This document shows, one piece after another, positions 45,405 to 53,980 of a DNA stretch of 64,000 bases. The DNA is from Saccharopolyspora erythraea NRRL 2338. GTDB taxonomy: Bacteria; Actinomycetota; Actinomycetes; Mycobacteriales; Pseudonocardiaceae. The notes under the pieces are model-generated. The model was not told where the DNA came from, ran no database searches, and worked only from the letters and a program-made list of their open reading frames with translations. Positions within the stretch are counted from its first letter, which is position 1, and the number at the start of each line of letters is the position of its first letter. The stretch lies in NCBI RefSeq assembly GCF_000062885.1, contig NC_009142.1, forward strand, positions 1,787,584 to 1,851,583. Direction: 5' to 3'. Position numbers and translations under genes: made by a program.

Positions 45405-46643
45405 TCAGCGCTTGGCGTAGTCGGGGACAACGGTGTCCTTGTAGAGCTTCGCCGTCCCGTCCAGCGTGGTCCTGGTGTCCTCGCGGCCGGCCAGGATGTC
45501 TGCGAAGGCGGTCTGCAGCGGGTCGAGCAGCTCGGCGCCCTCCGGGATCCACGCCCGGGAGTGGGCGCTGTCGACCATCGGCTTGAACGCGGCCACCATC
45601 CGGTTGCCGGTCACCGCGGGGGAGTCGTAGGCCGAGCGCCGGGTCGGCAGCAGCCCGAGCCTCTCGGCGACGGCGATCTGGTTCGGCGTGCTGCTCATGC
45701 ACTCGACGAACTTCGTCGCCGCCTCGCTCGCGTCGCTGCCCTGCCGGATGACGTAGTCGTGGCCGCCGACGGGGGAGGGCGTGGCCGAGCCGGGGACCTG
45801 GGCGATGCCGAGGTTGGCCGGGTCGGCGAACTCCGGCGACTCCAGGTACTCCGCGGCCGCCCACGGGCCGTCGACCACCATCGCGACCTCGCCGGAGGTG
45901 AACGCGGCCTTCATGTTGCCGTAGGAGTTCGGCTGGTCCAGCGCGGTGCGCGCGGCCCCGGCGTCGAGCAGGTCCTTGGCCATCTGCAGCCCGCGGACGC
46001 TCTCCGGGGAGTTGACCTCGATGGTCCGCGCCTGGGCGTCGACCATGTCGCCGCCGTAGGTGTAGAGGAACGGCAGCGCGTAGTACTCGTCGTTGTTGAT
46101 GAAGAACGCCTTGTCGCCGCCGAGCTTCGGTGCGACGTCGCGCAGCTCCTCCCAGGACTTCGGCGGTGCGACACCGGCCTCGTCGAGCTTGCGCTTGTTG
46201 TAGAACAGCGCGAGCGTGTCGGTGACCTGGGGGACGCCGTAGCTGCGCCCCTCGTACTTGGTGGACTCCAGCGGACCGGCGAGGAAGTCGCCGGTGTCGG
46301 TGCCCAGCGGGGTGCCGGAGAGGTCCTGGATCAGGCCCGCTCGCGCGAGCTGGGCGACCCAGCCGACGTCGGCGCGCAGCACGTCCGGGCCCTGCCCGCC
46401 CTGGGCGGCGGTCTTGTAGTTGTTCAGGGCCTGGTCGAACGACACCGCCTCCACGGCGACCTCGTAGCCGCCGGTGCGGCCGCATTCGCGGGCGATCTCG
46501 GCGAACACCGAGCTCTCCGACGGGTTGCTGGTGTCCCAGTAGACGACGCGGTCGGCGTTGCCCGCGCCCGAGCCGCACGCGGTGAGTGCGAGCGCGCTGA
46601 CCAGGCCGAGTGCGGCGACGGTGGCGGTGGCCTTGGGTCTCAT
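45405..46643 (-). CDS. Sugar-binding lipoprotein of the ABC importer
   Basis: This 412-residue extracellular solute-binding protein family 1 member has signal peptide and lipobox LTAC (residues 20-23), giving a membrane-anchored receptor. Aromatic-rich ligand-site segments include VVYWDTSN, DEYYALPFLYTYGGDMVD and VDGPWAA. With a LacI gene and an alpha-glucosidase next door, maltose, maltodextrin, trehalose or other alpha-glucosides are the likely ligands. ATG 46643 follows GGAGG at 11 nt. The operator-like element 46662-46680 lies directly upstream. Confidence 0.92.
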   Translation of the reverse strand: MRPKATATVAALGLVSALALTACGSGAGNADRVVYWDTSNPSESSVFAEIARECGRTGGYEVAVEAVSFDQALNNYKTAAQGGQGPDVLRADVGWVAQLARAGLIQDLSGTPLGTDTGDFLAGPLESTKYEGRSYGVPQVTDTLALFYNKRKLDEAGVAPPKSWEELRDVAPKLGGDKAFFINNDEYYALPFLYTYGGDMVDAQARTIEVNSPESVRGLQMAKDLLDAGAARTALDQPNSYGNMKAAFTSGEVAMVVDGPWAAAEYLESPEFADPANLGIAQVPGSATPSPVGGHDYVIRQGSDASEAATKFVECMSSTPNQIAVAERLGLLPTRRSAYDSPAVTGNRMVAAFKPMVDSAHSRAWIPEGAELLDPLQTAFADILAGREDTRTTLDGTAKLYKDTVVPDYAKR

Positions 46644-46661
46644 GAGGCGGTGTCCTCCCAG

Positions 46662-46680
46662 CTTTGCAAAAACTTGCGAG
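46662..46680. promoter_or_regulatory. LacI-type operator upstream of the importer operon
   Basis: CTTTGCAAAAACTTGCGAG has the palindromic core TTTGCAAA followed 10 bp later by CTTGCGAG. It is 19-37 nt upstream of the binding-protein start. Confidence 0.7.
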
Positions 46681-46772
46681 TACCTGGCCGTAAATTGCAT
46701 ACCCGAAACGTGAGAAGAGTCAAGGTTTTTCGGATGTTCACCGAACGAGCGCGCCGGTCGTGTCAGGTCAAC

Positions 46773-46793
46773 GTTTGCAAAACATTGCGCAAC
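46773..46793. promoter_or_regulatory. LacI-type operator upstream of the repressor gene
   Basis: The palindromes TTTGCAAA (46774-46781) and TTGCGCAA (46785-46792) have centres 11 bp apart, 53-73 nt before the LacI start. They share the core with 46662-46680 and with 36802-36809, implying autoregulation. Confidence 0.7.
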
Positions 46794-46845
46794 CGTGCAG
46801 GATTGTGGGCGCAACACCGCCGTCGGCGAGGAGGATCGATCTGAA

Positions 46846-47871
46846 GTGGCGGGTCTGTCGGATATCGCCAAGGCTGCCGGAGTCAGCGTGTCGACGGTCA
46901 GCCGGGTGCTCAACCGCCGGGCGGGCATCAAGGAGGACACCCGCCAGCGCGTGCTGGCCGTGCTCAACGAGATGCCGCACACCGCGCGCGGCATAGGTGC
47001 GCTGCGCCGCACCGGGGTAATCGGCCTGCTGGTGCCGGAGCTGTCCAACCCGGTGTTCCCGGCCTTCGCCGAGGCCCTGGAGGCGCGCGCGGTCGGCGCG
47101 GGCTACGCCTCGCTGCTGTGCAACACCCGCGTCGGGATGAGCGAGGAGGACTACGTCCGGATGCTCATCGCCCGCGGCGTGGAGGGCATGGTCTTCGTGT
47201 CGCCGGAGATCGCCAACACCGAGGGCGAGCAGCGGATCAGCCGCAGCTACTACGAGAAGCTGCTGGCCGACGGCGTGCGCATGGTCTTCGTCAACGGCGG
47301 CGCGCCGACGCTGGACGTGCCCGACGTCGCCGTCGACGAGCACCTGGCCGGCTACACCGCCACCCGCCACCTGCTCGACCTCGGGCACCGGCGGATCGGT
47401 TTCGTCAGCGGTCCCGCCCGCGCGGTGCCCTCGCGGCTCAAGCGCGCAGGCTGGGCCGCTGCGCTGGAGGAGGCCGACATCGCCCCGGACCCGCGGCTGG
47501 TCGCGCACGCGCCGTTCGGCGCGGAGGGCGGCGCGCAGGCCATGGCCGAGCTGCTCGAAACCGCGGGCCCCACCGCCGTGATGTGCTCGTCGGACGTCAT
47601 GGCGCTCGGCGCGATGCGCGAGGCCAAGCGGCGCGGACTGGCCACCCCGGAGGACCTGTCGGTGGTCGGCTTCGACGACATCGCGCTGGCCTCCTACTGC
47701 CAGCCGGCGCTGACGACGCTGGCGCAGCCGATCGAGGAGATGGCCGCCGCGGCGGTGGACGAGCTCTCCCGCCGCCTCGACCCGGACCAGCCGGGCCGCG
47801 CGACGACGAGCTTCAGCCGGATGTTCCGCCCGAACCTGGTGGTGCGGGAGTCCACCGCCGCCCCGCGCTGA
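46846..47871 (+). CDS. LacI-family repressor (MalR/AglR-like)
   Basis: This 341-residue regulator has an N-terminal HTH and hinge: GLSDIAKAAGVSVSTVSRVL, then NRRAGIKEDTRQRVLAVLNE. A periplasmic-binding-protein-like effector domain follows, ending VVGFDDIALASYCQPALTTL. GTG 46846 follows GAGGAGG at about 10 nt. It is divergent from the importer, with matching operators in between, and precedes an alpha-glucosidase gene. It most likely represses sugar uptake and hydrolysis, and possibly the amylase, until a sugar binds. Confidence 0.93.
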   Translation: MAGLSDIAKAAGVSVSTVSRVLNRRAGIKEDTRQRVLAVLNEMPHTARGIGALRRTGVIGLLVPELSNPVFPAFAEALEARAVGAGYASLLCNTRVGMSEEDYVRMLIARGVEGMVFVSPEIANTEGEQRISRSYYEKLLADGVRMVFVNGGAPTLDVPDVAVDEHLAGYTATRHLLDLGHRRIGFVSGPARAVPSRLKRAGWAAALEEADIAPDPRLVAHAPFGAEGGAQAMAELLETAGPTAVMCSSDVMALGAMREAKRRGLATPEDLSVVGFDDIALASYCQPALTTLAQPIEEMAAAAVDELSRRLDPDQPGRATTSFSRMFRPNLVVRESTAAPR

Positions 47872-47983
47872 CCGCGGCGGCGGCGAATCGCTTGCAGGAG
47901 AAGTCGGAGTTCCGGCCTCCACGCGCGTGCGCGCGGCCGGAGCGCCACCGCCACATCGGCGGGAACCGTGGGAAGGGGTACTG

Positions 47984-49564
47984 GTGCTCAGGGGTGCGGG
48001 AGTGCGCGGAACGGCCGCCGACTGGTGGCGCGACGCGGTGGTGTACCAGGTCTACGTCCGCAGCTTCGCCGACGCCGACGGCGACGGGATCGGCGACCTG
48101 GCGGGCGTGCGCGCAAGGCTGCCGTACCTGGTGGAGCTGGGTGTGGACGCGGTCTGGCTCACGCCGTTCTACCCGTCGCCGATGGCCGACGGCGGCTACG
48201 ACGTCGCCGACTACTGCGACGTCGACCCGATGTTCGGCACGCTCGACGACTTCGACGACCTGCTGGCGCGGGCGCACTCGCTGGGCCTGAAGGTGATCGT
48301 CGACGTCGTGCCCAACCACACCTCCGACGCGCACCCGTGGTTCGCCGAGGCGCTGGAGGCCGGGCCGGGCGACCCGGCGCGGGAGCGGTACCTGTTCCGC
48401 GACGGGCGCGGCGAGAGCGGGGAGCTGCCGCCCAACGACTGGGAGTCCATCTTCGGCGGTCCGGCGTGGACCCGCGTCCCCGACGGCCAGTGGTACCTGC
48501 ACCTGTTCGCCCCCGAGCAGCCCGACCTGAACTGGCGCAACCCGCAGATCCGCGCGGAGTTCGCCAAGGTGCTGGAGTTCTGGCTGGACCGCGGGGTCGA
48601 CGGCTTCCGGATCGACGTCGCCCACGGCATGATCAAGCACCCCGACCTGCCCGACACCGGGCTGCACCAGCAGATCTCCCTGCTCGGCCGGGCCGAGCTG
48701 CCCTACTTCGACCAGGACGAGGTGCACGGCATCTACCGGGAGTGGCGCGAGCTGCTGGACTCCTACGAGGGCGCCCGGATCGGGGTGGCCGAGGCGTGGG
48801 CCCCGACCAGTCAGCGCCTGGCCCGCTACGTGCGCCCCGACGAGCTGCACCAGGCGTTCAACATGGCGCTGCTGGAGTCGCCGTGGTCGGCCGACGGCTT
48901 CCGCGCGGTCATCGACGACTCGCTCGCGGCCAACGACGCCGTCGGGGCCACCACGACCTGGGTGCTGGGCAACCACGACGTCAAGCGCCCGGTGACCCGC
49001 TACGGCGACGGCGCCACCGGCCTGCGCCGGGCGCGGGCGGCGGCGCTGCTCAGCTTCGCGCTGCCGGGCTCGGTCTACGTCTACCAGGGGGAGGAGCTGG
49101 GGCTGCCGGAGGTGCTGGACCTGCCGGAGGAGGTGCTGCAGGACCCGGTGTGGGAGCGCTCCGGGCGCACAGACCGGGGCCGCGACGGCTGCCGCGTGCC
49201 GATGCCGTGGGAGGGTGCCGACGCGCCGTTCGGGTTCGGTCCGGCCGGGAGCTGGCTGCCCGTCCCGCCCGGCTGGGCGCAGCTGTCGGTCGAGGCCCAG
49301 CGCGAGCGCGACGACTCGGTGCTGTCGACCTACCGCAAGGCGCTCGCGCTGCGGCGAGAGCTCGGCTCGGACGGTCTGGAGTGGATGGATGCCCCCTCGG
49401 GCGTCCTTGCCTTCCGGCGCGGTCCCGGACTGGTGTGCGCGGTGAACTTCGGTTCCGAACCGGTGTCGCTGGACCTGCCGGGACGGCTGCTGTGCCGCAG
49501 CGACGCGGGCGCCGACTGGTCGGGTGTGCTACCGGGCGACACCGCCGTCTGGCTGGCGGGCTGA
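47984..49564 (+). CDS. Alpha-glucosidase, GH13 (oligo-1,6-glucosidase/maltase type)
   Basis: This 526-residue cytoplasmic enzyme has no signal peptide. GH13 regions are DVVPNHTS, GFRIDVAH with nucleophile Asp211, GVAEAW with acid Glu270, and WVLGNHDVKR with Asp332. WWRDAVVYQVYVRSFADADG at the N-terminus is typical of alpha-glucosidases and trehalose-active relatives. GAAGGGG precedes GTG 47984; 112 nt separate it from the repressor gene, where CTTGCAG (47891-47897) may be another half-site. It would hydrolyse imported alpha-glucosides to glucose. Confidence 0.92.
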   Translation: MLRGAGVRGTAADWWRDAVVYQVYVRSFADADGDGIGDLAGVRARLPYLVELGVDAVWLTPFYPSPMADGGYDVADYCDVDPMFGTLDDFDDLLARAHSLGLKVIVDVVPNHTSDAHPWFAEALEAGPGDPARERYLFRDGRGESGELPPNDWESIFGGPAWTRVPDGQWYLHLFAPEQPDLNWRNPQIRAEFAKVLEFWLDRGVDGFRIDVAHGMIKHPDLPDTGLHQQISLLGRAELPYFDQDEVHGIYREWRELLDSYEGARIGVAEAWAPTSQRLARYVRPDELHQAFNMALLESPWSADGFRAVIDDSLAANDAVGATTTWVLGNHDVKRPVTRYGDGATGLRRARAAALLSFALPGSVYVYQGEELGLPEVLDLPEEVLQDPVWERSGRTDRGRDGCRVPMPWEGADAPFGFGPAGSWLPVPPGWAQLSVEAQRERDDSVLSTYRKALALRRELGSDGLEWMDAPSGVLAFRRGPGLVCAVNFGSEPVSLDLPGRLLCRSDAGADWSGVLPGDTAVWLAG

Positions 49565-49672
49565 GCGGGAGGCCCGGCGGGGAAGGATTCACCGAGAATC
49601 CTCCCAATAGGTCTATTTCTTGCCGGACCGGCGTGGTCACATCGATACCCCCTGCACACGAGGAGGTAGTCG

Positions 49673-50524
49673 ATGACCATCTTGCGGCGATTAGCCGTCG
49701 GCGCCGCGGCACTGGCGCTCGCGGGGTTGGGCGTGGTCGGCATCGGGCAGACGCCCGCGTCGGCCGCGCCCAACTTCCAGGTGCCCTTCGCCTGCGGTGT
49801 CACCGTCACCGCGGCCACGTTCAGCGGCCACAACCCGCCCAACTCGGTCGACTTCCAGAAGAGCGGCATCACCGGCATGCCGGTGCTCGCATCCGCCGCG
49901 GGCAAGATCACCAGGGTGGCCAACGAGGGCGACACCAGCTACGGGCGATGGGTCGAGATCGACCACGGTGCCGGCTGGACCACCCGCTACGCGCACCTGA
50001 ACAGCCAGACCGTCTCGGTCGGCCAGCAGGTCGCGCTCGGCGCCAAGATCGGCACCGCCGGTGCGACCGGCGGCGTGACCGGGCCCCACCTGCACTACGA
50101 ACAGCGCCTCAACGGCACCGCGCAGAAGGCCAAGCTCAACGGCGTCGCGGTCCCGTACTACGGCCACACCGACTTCACCAGCAAGAACAACTGCAGCGGC
50201 AACCCCTACACGCCGACCGAGGTGTGCGGCGCCGGCTACAGCGTGATCGACCAGCAGGCGCTGGGCGGCGCGGGCACCACCTACCTGCTCTACAACGCGT
50301 CCAACGCCGGCAACTGCGTGGTCACGCTGAAGGCCAGGTCGCTGGGCACCGCGACGGCGACCTCGGCGTTCCTGGAGGTCGAGGGGACCGCGCGGGTCAC
50401 CGACAGCGGCAACTTCACCTACTACGCGGGCCCGGTGCGCAAGGTCGCCGAGGCCACCTGCGTGAAGTGGGGCGGCTCGGTCGGTTCGGAGTCCTACACC
50501 AGCCCGTTCGAGCACTGCGGCTAG
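49673..50524 (+). CDS. Secreted M23-family (LytM) metallopeptidase
   Basis: This 283-residue protein's signal peptide ends near TPASAAPN. The catalytic LytM fold contains an N-terminal metal-ligand segment GHNPPNSVDFQ, then RYAHLNSQ and the HxH motif GPHLHYE. A C-terminal Cys-containing beta-rich domain of about 100 residues (VCGAGYSVIDQQ to the end) may bind the wall. The family cleaves peptidoglycan cross-links. ATG 49673 follows GAGGAGG. No immunity gene is obvious. A long hairpin-rich region follows. Confidence 0.88.
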   Translation: MTILRRLAVGAAALALAGLGVVGIGQTPASAAPNFQVPFACGVTVTAATFSGHNPPNSVDFQKSGITGMPVLASAAGKITRVANEGDTSYGRWVEIDHGAGWTTRYAHLNSQTVSVGQQVALGAKIGTAGATGGVTGPHLHYEQRLNGTAQKAKLNGVAVPYYGHTDFTSKNNCSGNPYTPTEVCGAGYSVIDQQALGGAGTTYLLYNASNAGNCVVTLKARSLGTATATSAFLEVEGTARVTDSGNFTYYAGPVRKVAEATCVKWGGSVGSESYTSPFEHCG

Positions 50525-50564
50525 GCAGAACCTCGTTGCTGTCCTTGAACTCGCCTTGCGTGGC

Positions 50565-50715
50565 GGTTCCGGTGGCGGAACCTCAGGCGTCCTCTGGCTC
50601 CGGGACCTTTTTCTGACGTATGCCCATACGCTGCGAAAAAGCTGTCCTCGCCAGAGGACGCCTGAGAACCCGCGGCGGTGCGGGTTGCGGGGTGGGCCAA
50701 GCGGCTGCGCCGCTT
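50565..50715. repeat. Hairpin array with an 85-bp imperfect palindrome
   Basis: There are four successive inverted repeats. GGTTCCG/CGGAACC lies at 50565-50582. A large palindrome follows with perfect 17-bp arms at 50582-50598 and 50650-50666, an inner CTTTTT/AAAAAG pair and a central GTATG-CCC-CATAC hairpin. AACCCGC/GCGGGTT lies at 50667-50686 and AAGCGGC/GCCGCTT at 50699-50715. It fills the gap between the convergent M23 and glutaminase genes. It could be a dispersed palindromic element, a MITE-like remnant or a compound terminator. Confidence 0.75.
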
Positions 50716-50725
50716 CAAAGACCTG

Positions 50726-51631
50726 CTAGAAGACGGACCAGCCGGTCAGCGTGGTGAAGTGGTCGAGGGCGGCAACGCCCGCCACCGAGTTGCCGCGCCG
50801 GTCCAGGCCGGGGCTCCACACCGCGACCGCGCAGCGGCCCGGCACGATCGCCAGGATGCCGCCGCCGACGCCGCTCTTGCCCGGGATCCCGACGTGGTAG
50901 GCGAACTCCCCGGCGGCGTCGTAGGTCCCGCAGGTCAGCATGATCGCGTTGATCCGCTTGGCCTGGCTGCGGCTGAGGTACCCGCTGCCGTCGCGGCGCA
51001 CCCCGTGCCGGGCCAGCAACAGCCCGGCCTCGGCGAGGTCGTGGCAGCTCATCGCGATCGAGCACTGCCGGACGTACTGGTCGATCACGTCGTCCACCGG
51101 GTTGCGCATGTTGCCGTAGGACGCCATGAAGTGCGCCAGCGCCAGGTTGCGGTCGGCGTGGGCCCGCTCCGAGATCGCCACCTCGTCGTCGATCGGCAGC
51201 GCCGGGTTCGCGCTCTCGGTCCGCAGGAACTCCAGCAGATTGCCGACCGCGTCGCCGGTGAGCGAGATGAGCTGGTCGGTGACCGCCAGCGCACCGGCGT
51301 TGATGAAGGGGTTGCGGGGGATTCCGCGCTCGTGCTCGAGCTGGACAAGGGAGTTGAACGGGTTGCCCGACGGCTCCCGCCCCACCCGGCGCCACAGCGT
51401 GTCGTCGCCTTCGGCGAGCACCATCGCGAGCGTGAAGACCTTGGAGATGCTCTGCATCGAGAACGGCGCCTCCCAGTCGCCCGCGCCGTGCACGCCGCCG
51501 TCCACCTCGGCCACCGCGATGCCGAACCGGTCCGGATCCGCCCGGGCCAGCGCGGGGATGTAGTCGGCGACCTCCCCGCTGCCGCGCAGCGGGGCGATCT
51601 GGTCGGTGATGCGTTCGAGCAGCGATGACAT
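50726..51631 (-). CDS. glsA: Glutaminase A
   Basis: This 301-residue serine-type glutaminase hydrolyses glutamine to glutamate and ammonia. Ser61-Ile-Ser-Lys64 is the SxxK catalytic motif (FSMQSISKVF). Family segments NPFINAGAL, EFLRTESANP and YHVGIPGKSGVGGGI are intact. ATG 51631 is chosen; GTG 51637 is two codons upstream, and GGAG abuts the ATG. It lies 40 nt after the monooxygenase gene on the same strand, so it might be read from that operon. A metabolic link to it is not evident. Confidence 0.93.
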   Translation of the reverse strand: MSSLLERITDQIAPLRGSGEVADYIPALARADPDRFGIAVAEVDGGVHGAGDWEAPFSMQSISKVFTLAMVLAEGDDTLWRRVGREPSGNPFNSLVQLEHERGIPRNPFINAGALAVTDQLISLTGDAVGNLLEFLRTESANPALPIDDEVAISERAHADRNLALAHFMASYGNMRNPVDDVIDQYVRQCSIAMSCHDLAEAGLLLARHGVRRDGSGYLSRSQAKRINAIMLTCGTYDAAGEFAYHVGIPGKSGVGGGILAIVPGRCAVAVWSPGLDRRGNSVAGVAALDHFTTLTGWSVF

Positions 51632-51671
51632 CTCCACGAGAGCATGGTGTCGGACCGCGTGGGGGGACGGC

Positions 51672-53201
51672 TCAGCGGCCGGCCGAGAGCACCGAGCCGA
51701 GCGCGTCGGAGACCGCGCGCAGCGGATCGACCGGGAAGTGCTCGCAGCGCCAGGCGACGGTGGCGTCCGGCCGCAGCAGCGTCGCACCGTCGGTCAGGCC
51801 GTAGGCGGCGGCGACGCGGTCGCGGTCGGCGCCGCCGGGCACGACCGCCAGCTCGACACCGGCGCGCGCAGCTGCCTCCGCCGCGGGCGCGGTCCACGCC
51901 GGGTCGGGGCTGACGAGCGCGAACCCGTGCCGGGCGAGGTCGAGGGTGGACGTCCGGCCGTCGTCGAGCCAGCAGTGCGGGGCACGCCGCCCCGGGGACG
52001 CGGGCGCGTCCTGCCGCCCGCAGAGCAGCACGGCGTCGGACCGGTACGGATCGCCCAGCAGGGCGGCGTCGTCCTTGCGCCGGGCGGGCAGCTCGGTTCG
52101 CCAGCGCCGCCAGCCCGGGTCGGCGCGGACGGTCGCCACCGCCGCGCGGTCGCGCTCCACGTGCCGCTCCGCGGTGGGCCGCCGCTCCTGCTCGTAGGTG
52201 TCGAGCAGCCGGGCCCCGGCCTGACCGCGCAGCACGCCGGCCAGCTTCCACGCCAGGTTGTCCGCGTCCTGCACGCCCAGGTTCAGTCCCGAACCGCTGA
52301 AGGGGGACACCAGGTGCGCGGCGTCTCCGGCCAGGAAGACCCGGTCGTCGCCGAACCACGGCGCCACCGCGCTGCGCATCGTCCAGTCGGCGGTCTCCAG
52401 GACGTCGATCGCGACATCGGCCCCGACGGCGGTCCGGACCGCGCCCGCCGGGTCGGTGCGCGCAAGCGGGTCGGCGTCGTCGTGGATCTGGTTGAACGTC
52501 CACCGGCCCGGCTGCGCGGCGGGCTGGAGGAAACCGCGGACGCCGCCGTGGTCGAGGAAGTAGATCGTGCTGCCGAGCCCGGCCACCAGGGCGCCGAGGT
52601 CGGCCTCGAAGAGCACGAGCGTGTTGGCCACCGGAGGATCGGCGGGATCGAGCTCGGCCGGACCGCCGAACGCCTCCCGCACGGCGCTGTGCGCGCCGTC
52701 GGCGCCGACGAGGTAGCGGCCTCGCAGCACCTGCCCACCGGGCGTGCGGACCTCCACGCCGTCGTCGTCACCGCGGGCGCCGGCAACCTCGGTGCCCGGC
52801 AGGAACCGGATGCGGGAGTCGGCCAGCACCCTTGCCAGGAGGATGCCTTCCACGACGTCCTGCGGACACACGACCGTGGTGCACGGGCTCAGCTCCGCCC
52901 GCGCGCCGCGCCGCGCCGTCTGGTCGGTGTGCCCGGCACGGGCGTCGGCGAGGGTGGCGGCGAAGGTGAAGGGCAGCCGGATCCGTTCCGACGCCAGCGC
53001 CGCGGCGCTGATCTCGTCGGCCACGCCCAGCGCGCGGAAGATCTCCATCGACCGCAGCGTGACCGCGCGTGCCTTCGGCGTGGACGACGGCTCCGACCGG
53101 CGTTCGACGACGGTGCAGGACACCCCGAAGTGGGCTAGCAGCAGTGCGGTCGTGAGGCCGGTGGGGCCGCCGCCCGCGATCAGGACCTGGTCGTTCATCA
53201 T
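51672..53201 (-). CDS. FAD-dependent aromatic-type monooxygenase
   Basis: This is a 509-residue class A flavoprotein. The dinucleotide motif is VLIAGGGPTGLTTALLLAHF, the DG motif is YLVGADGAHSAVR, and the GD motif is FLAGDAAHLVSPFSGSGLN. A C-terminal thioredoxin-like domain of about 130 residues follows, as in phenol/polyketide hydroxylases (PheA/TetX group). ATG 53201 overlaps the permease stop in an ATGA, with a second ATG just after; GGAG is 4-7 nt upstream. Its linkage to an ABC importer suggests the imported compound, or something made from it, is hydroxylated. Confidence 0.9.
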   Translation of the reverse strand: MMNDQVLIAGGGPTGLTTALLLAHFGVSCTVVERRSEPSSTPKARAVTLRSMEIFRALGVADEISAAALASERIRLPFTFAATLADARAGHTDQTARRGARAELSPCTTVVCPQDVVEGILLARVLADSRIRFLPGTEVAGARGDDDGVEVRTPGGQVLRGRYLVGADGAHSAVREAFGGPAELDPADPPVANTLVLFEADLGALVAGLGSTIYFLDHGGVRGFLQPAAQPGRWTFNQIHDDADPLARTDPAGAVRTAVGADVAIDVLETADWTMRSAVAPWFGDDRVFLAGDAAHLVSPFSGSGLNLGVQDADNLAWKLAGVLRGQAGARLLDTYEQERRPTAERHVERDRAAVATVRADPGWRRWRTELPARRKDDAALLGDPYRSDAVLLCGRQDAPASPGRRAPHCWLDDGRTSTLDLARHGFALVSPDPAWTAPAAEAAARAGVELAVVPGGADRDRVAAAYGLTDGATLLRPDATVAWRCEHFPVDPLRAVSDALGSVLSAGR

Positions 53202-53980
53202 CGGGCTCCAACGGGTTCTGCGGCGCGGGATGCGGCGCCGCGGCGAGCGGGACGGGCGACGAGCCAGTCGGTGACCAGCGCGGCGGCGACCGCGACCAGC
53301 GCCCACGCGAAGACCTCGGCGGTGGCCAGGTTCCCGCGCGCCTGCGCGACGGCCGCGCCCACGCCGTCCGGTGCGACCAGCAGCTCGGCCATGATCGCCA
53401 CGCGCAGTCCGCCTGCCCCGCACAGCGACGCCGCCGAGCGCAGGGCGGGGACCAGCGCGGGCAGTTGCAGGTGCCGCAGCCGCGCGGCCGGAGGCAGCCG
53501 GTAGACCCGGGCCATCTCCAGCAGGTCGGCGTCGATCGCGCGGGCCGCCTCGGCCACGGTCACCTTCGCGGTCGGCACCGTCACGACGACCACCACGAGA
53601 ACGGCCACCGCGCCCGCGTCGCCGAGCCACACCGTGCCCAGCACGGCGGGGATCACCGGCGGCAGGCCGAGCAGCAGCCCGCGAAGCGGCCGCCCGGCCT
53701 CGTCGATCCAGCGGCGCGAGGCGCTGGCCAGGCCCCACAGCGCACCCGCCGCGATGCCGATCGCCACGCCCACCGCGGCCCGGCTCAGCGTGGTCCAGAG
53801 CTGCGCCGCGAGCTCGCCGCTCTCCACGAGCAAGAGCAGGGCGGCGGCGGTCTCCGCCGGCGACGGCACCAGGATCTCCGGCTGCTGCCACGCGACGGCC
53901 GGCCAGCAACCGGCCAGCACCGCCGCGCCCACCACGGCGGCGCCGCTGAGGCGCAGGCGGCGCCCGCGACGCTCAGACAC
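53198..53980 (-). CDS. ABC transporter permease, SsuC/TauC type
   Basis: This 260-residue permease has about six spans. It has the segment LRGLLLGLPPVIPAVLGTVW and a degenerate EAA-like loop (DADLLEMARVYRLPPAARLR) of the nitrate/sulfonate/taurine class. GTG 53980 lies inside the end of the binding-protein gene (8-nt overlap), and its stop overlaps the monooxygenase start. The arrangement is tightly coupled. Substrate is unknown. Confidence 0.88.
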   Translation of the reverse strand: MSERRGRRLRLSGAAVVGAAVLAGCWPAVAWQQPEILVPSPAETAAALLLLVESGELAAQLWTTLSRAAVGVAIGIAAGALWGLASASRRWIDEAGRPLRGLLLGLPPVIPAVLGTVWLGDAGAVAVLVVVVVTVPTAKVTVAEAARAIDADLLEMARVYRLPPAARLRHLQLPALVPALRSAASLCGAGGLRVAIMAELLVAPDGVGAAVAQARGNLATAEVFAWALVAVAAALVTDWLVARPARRGAASRAAEPVGAR

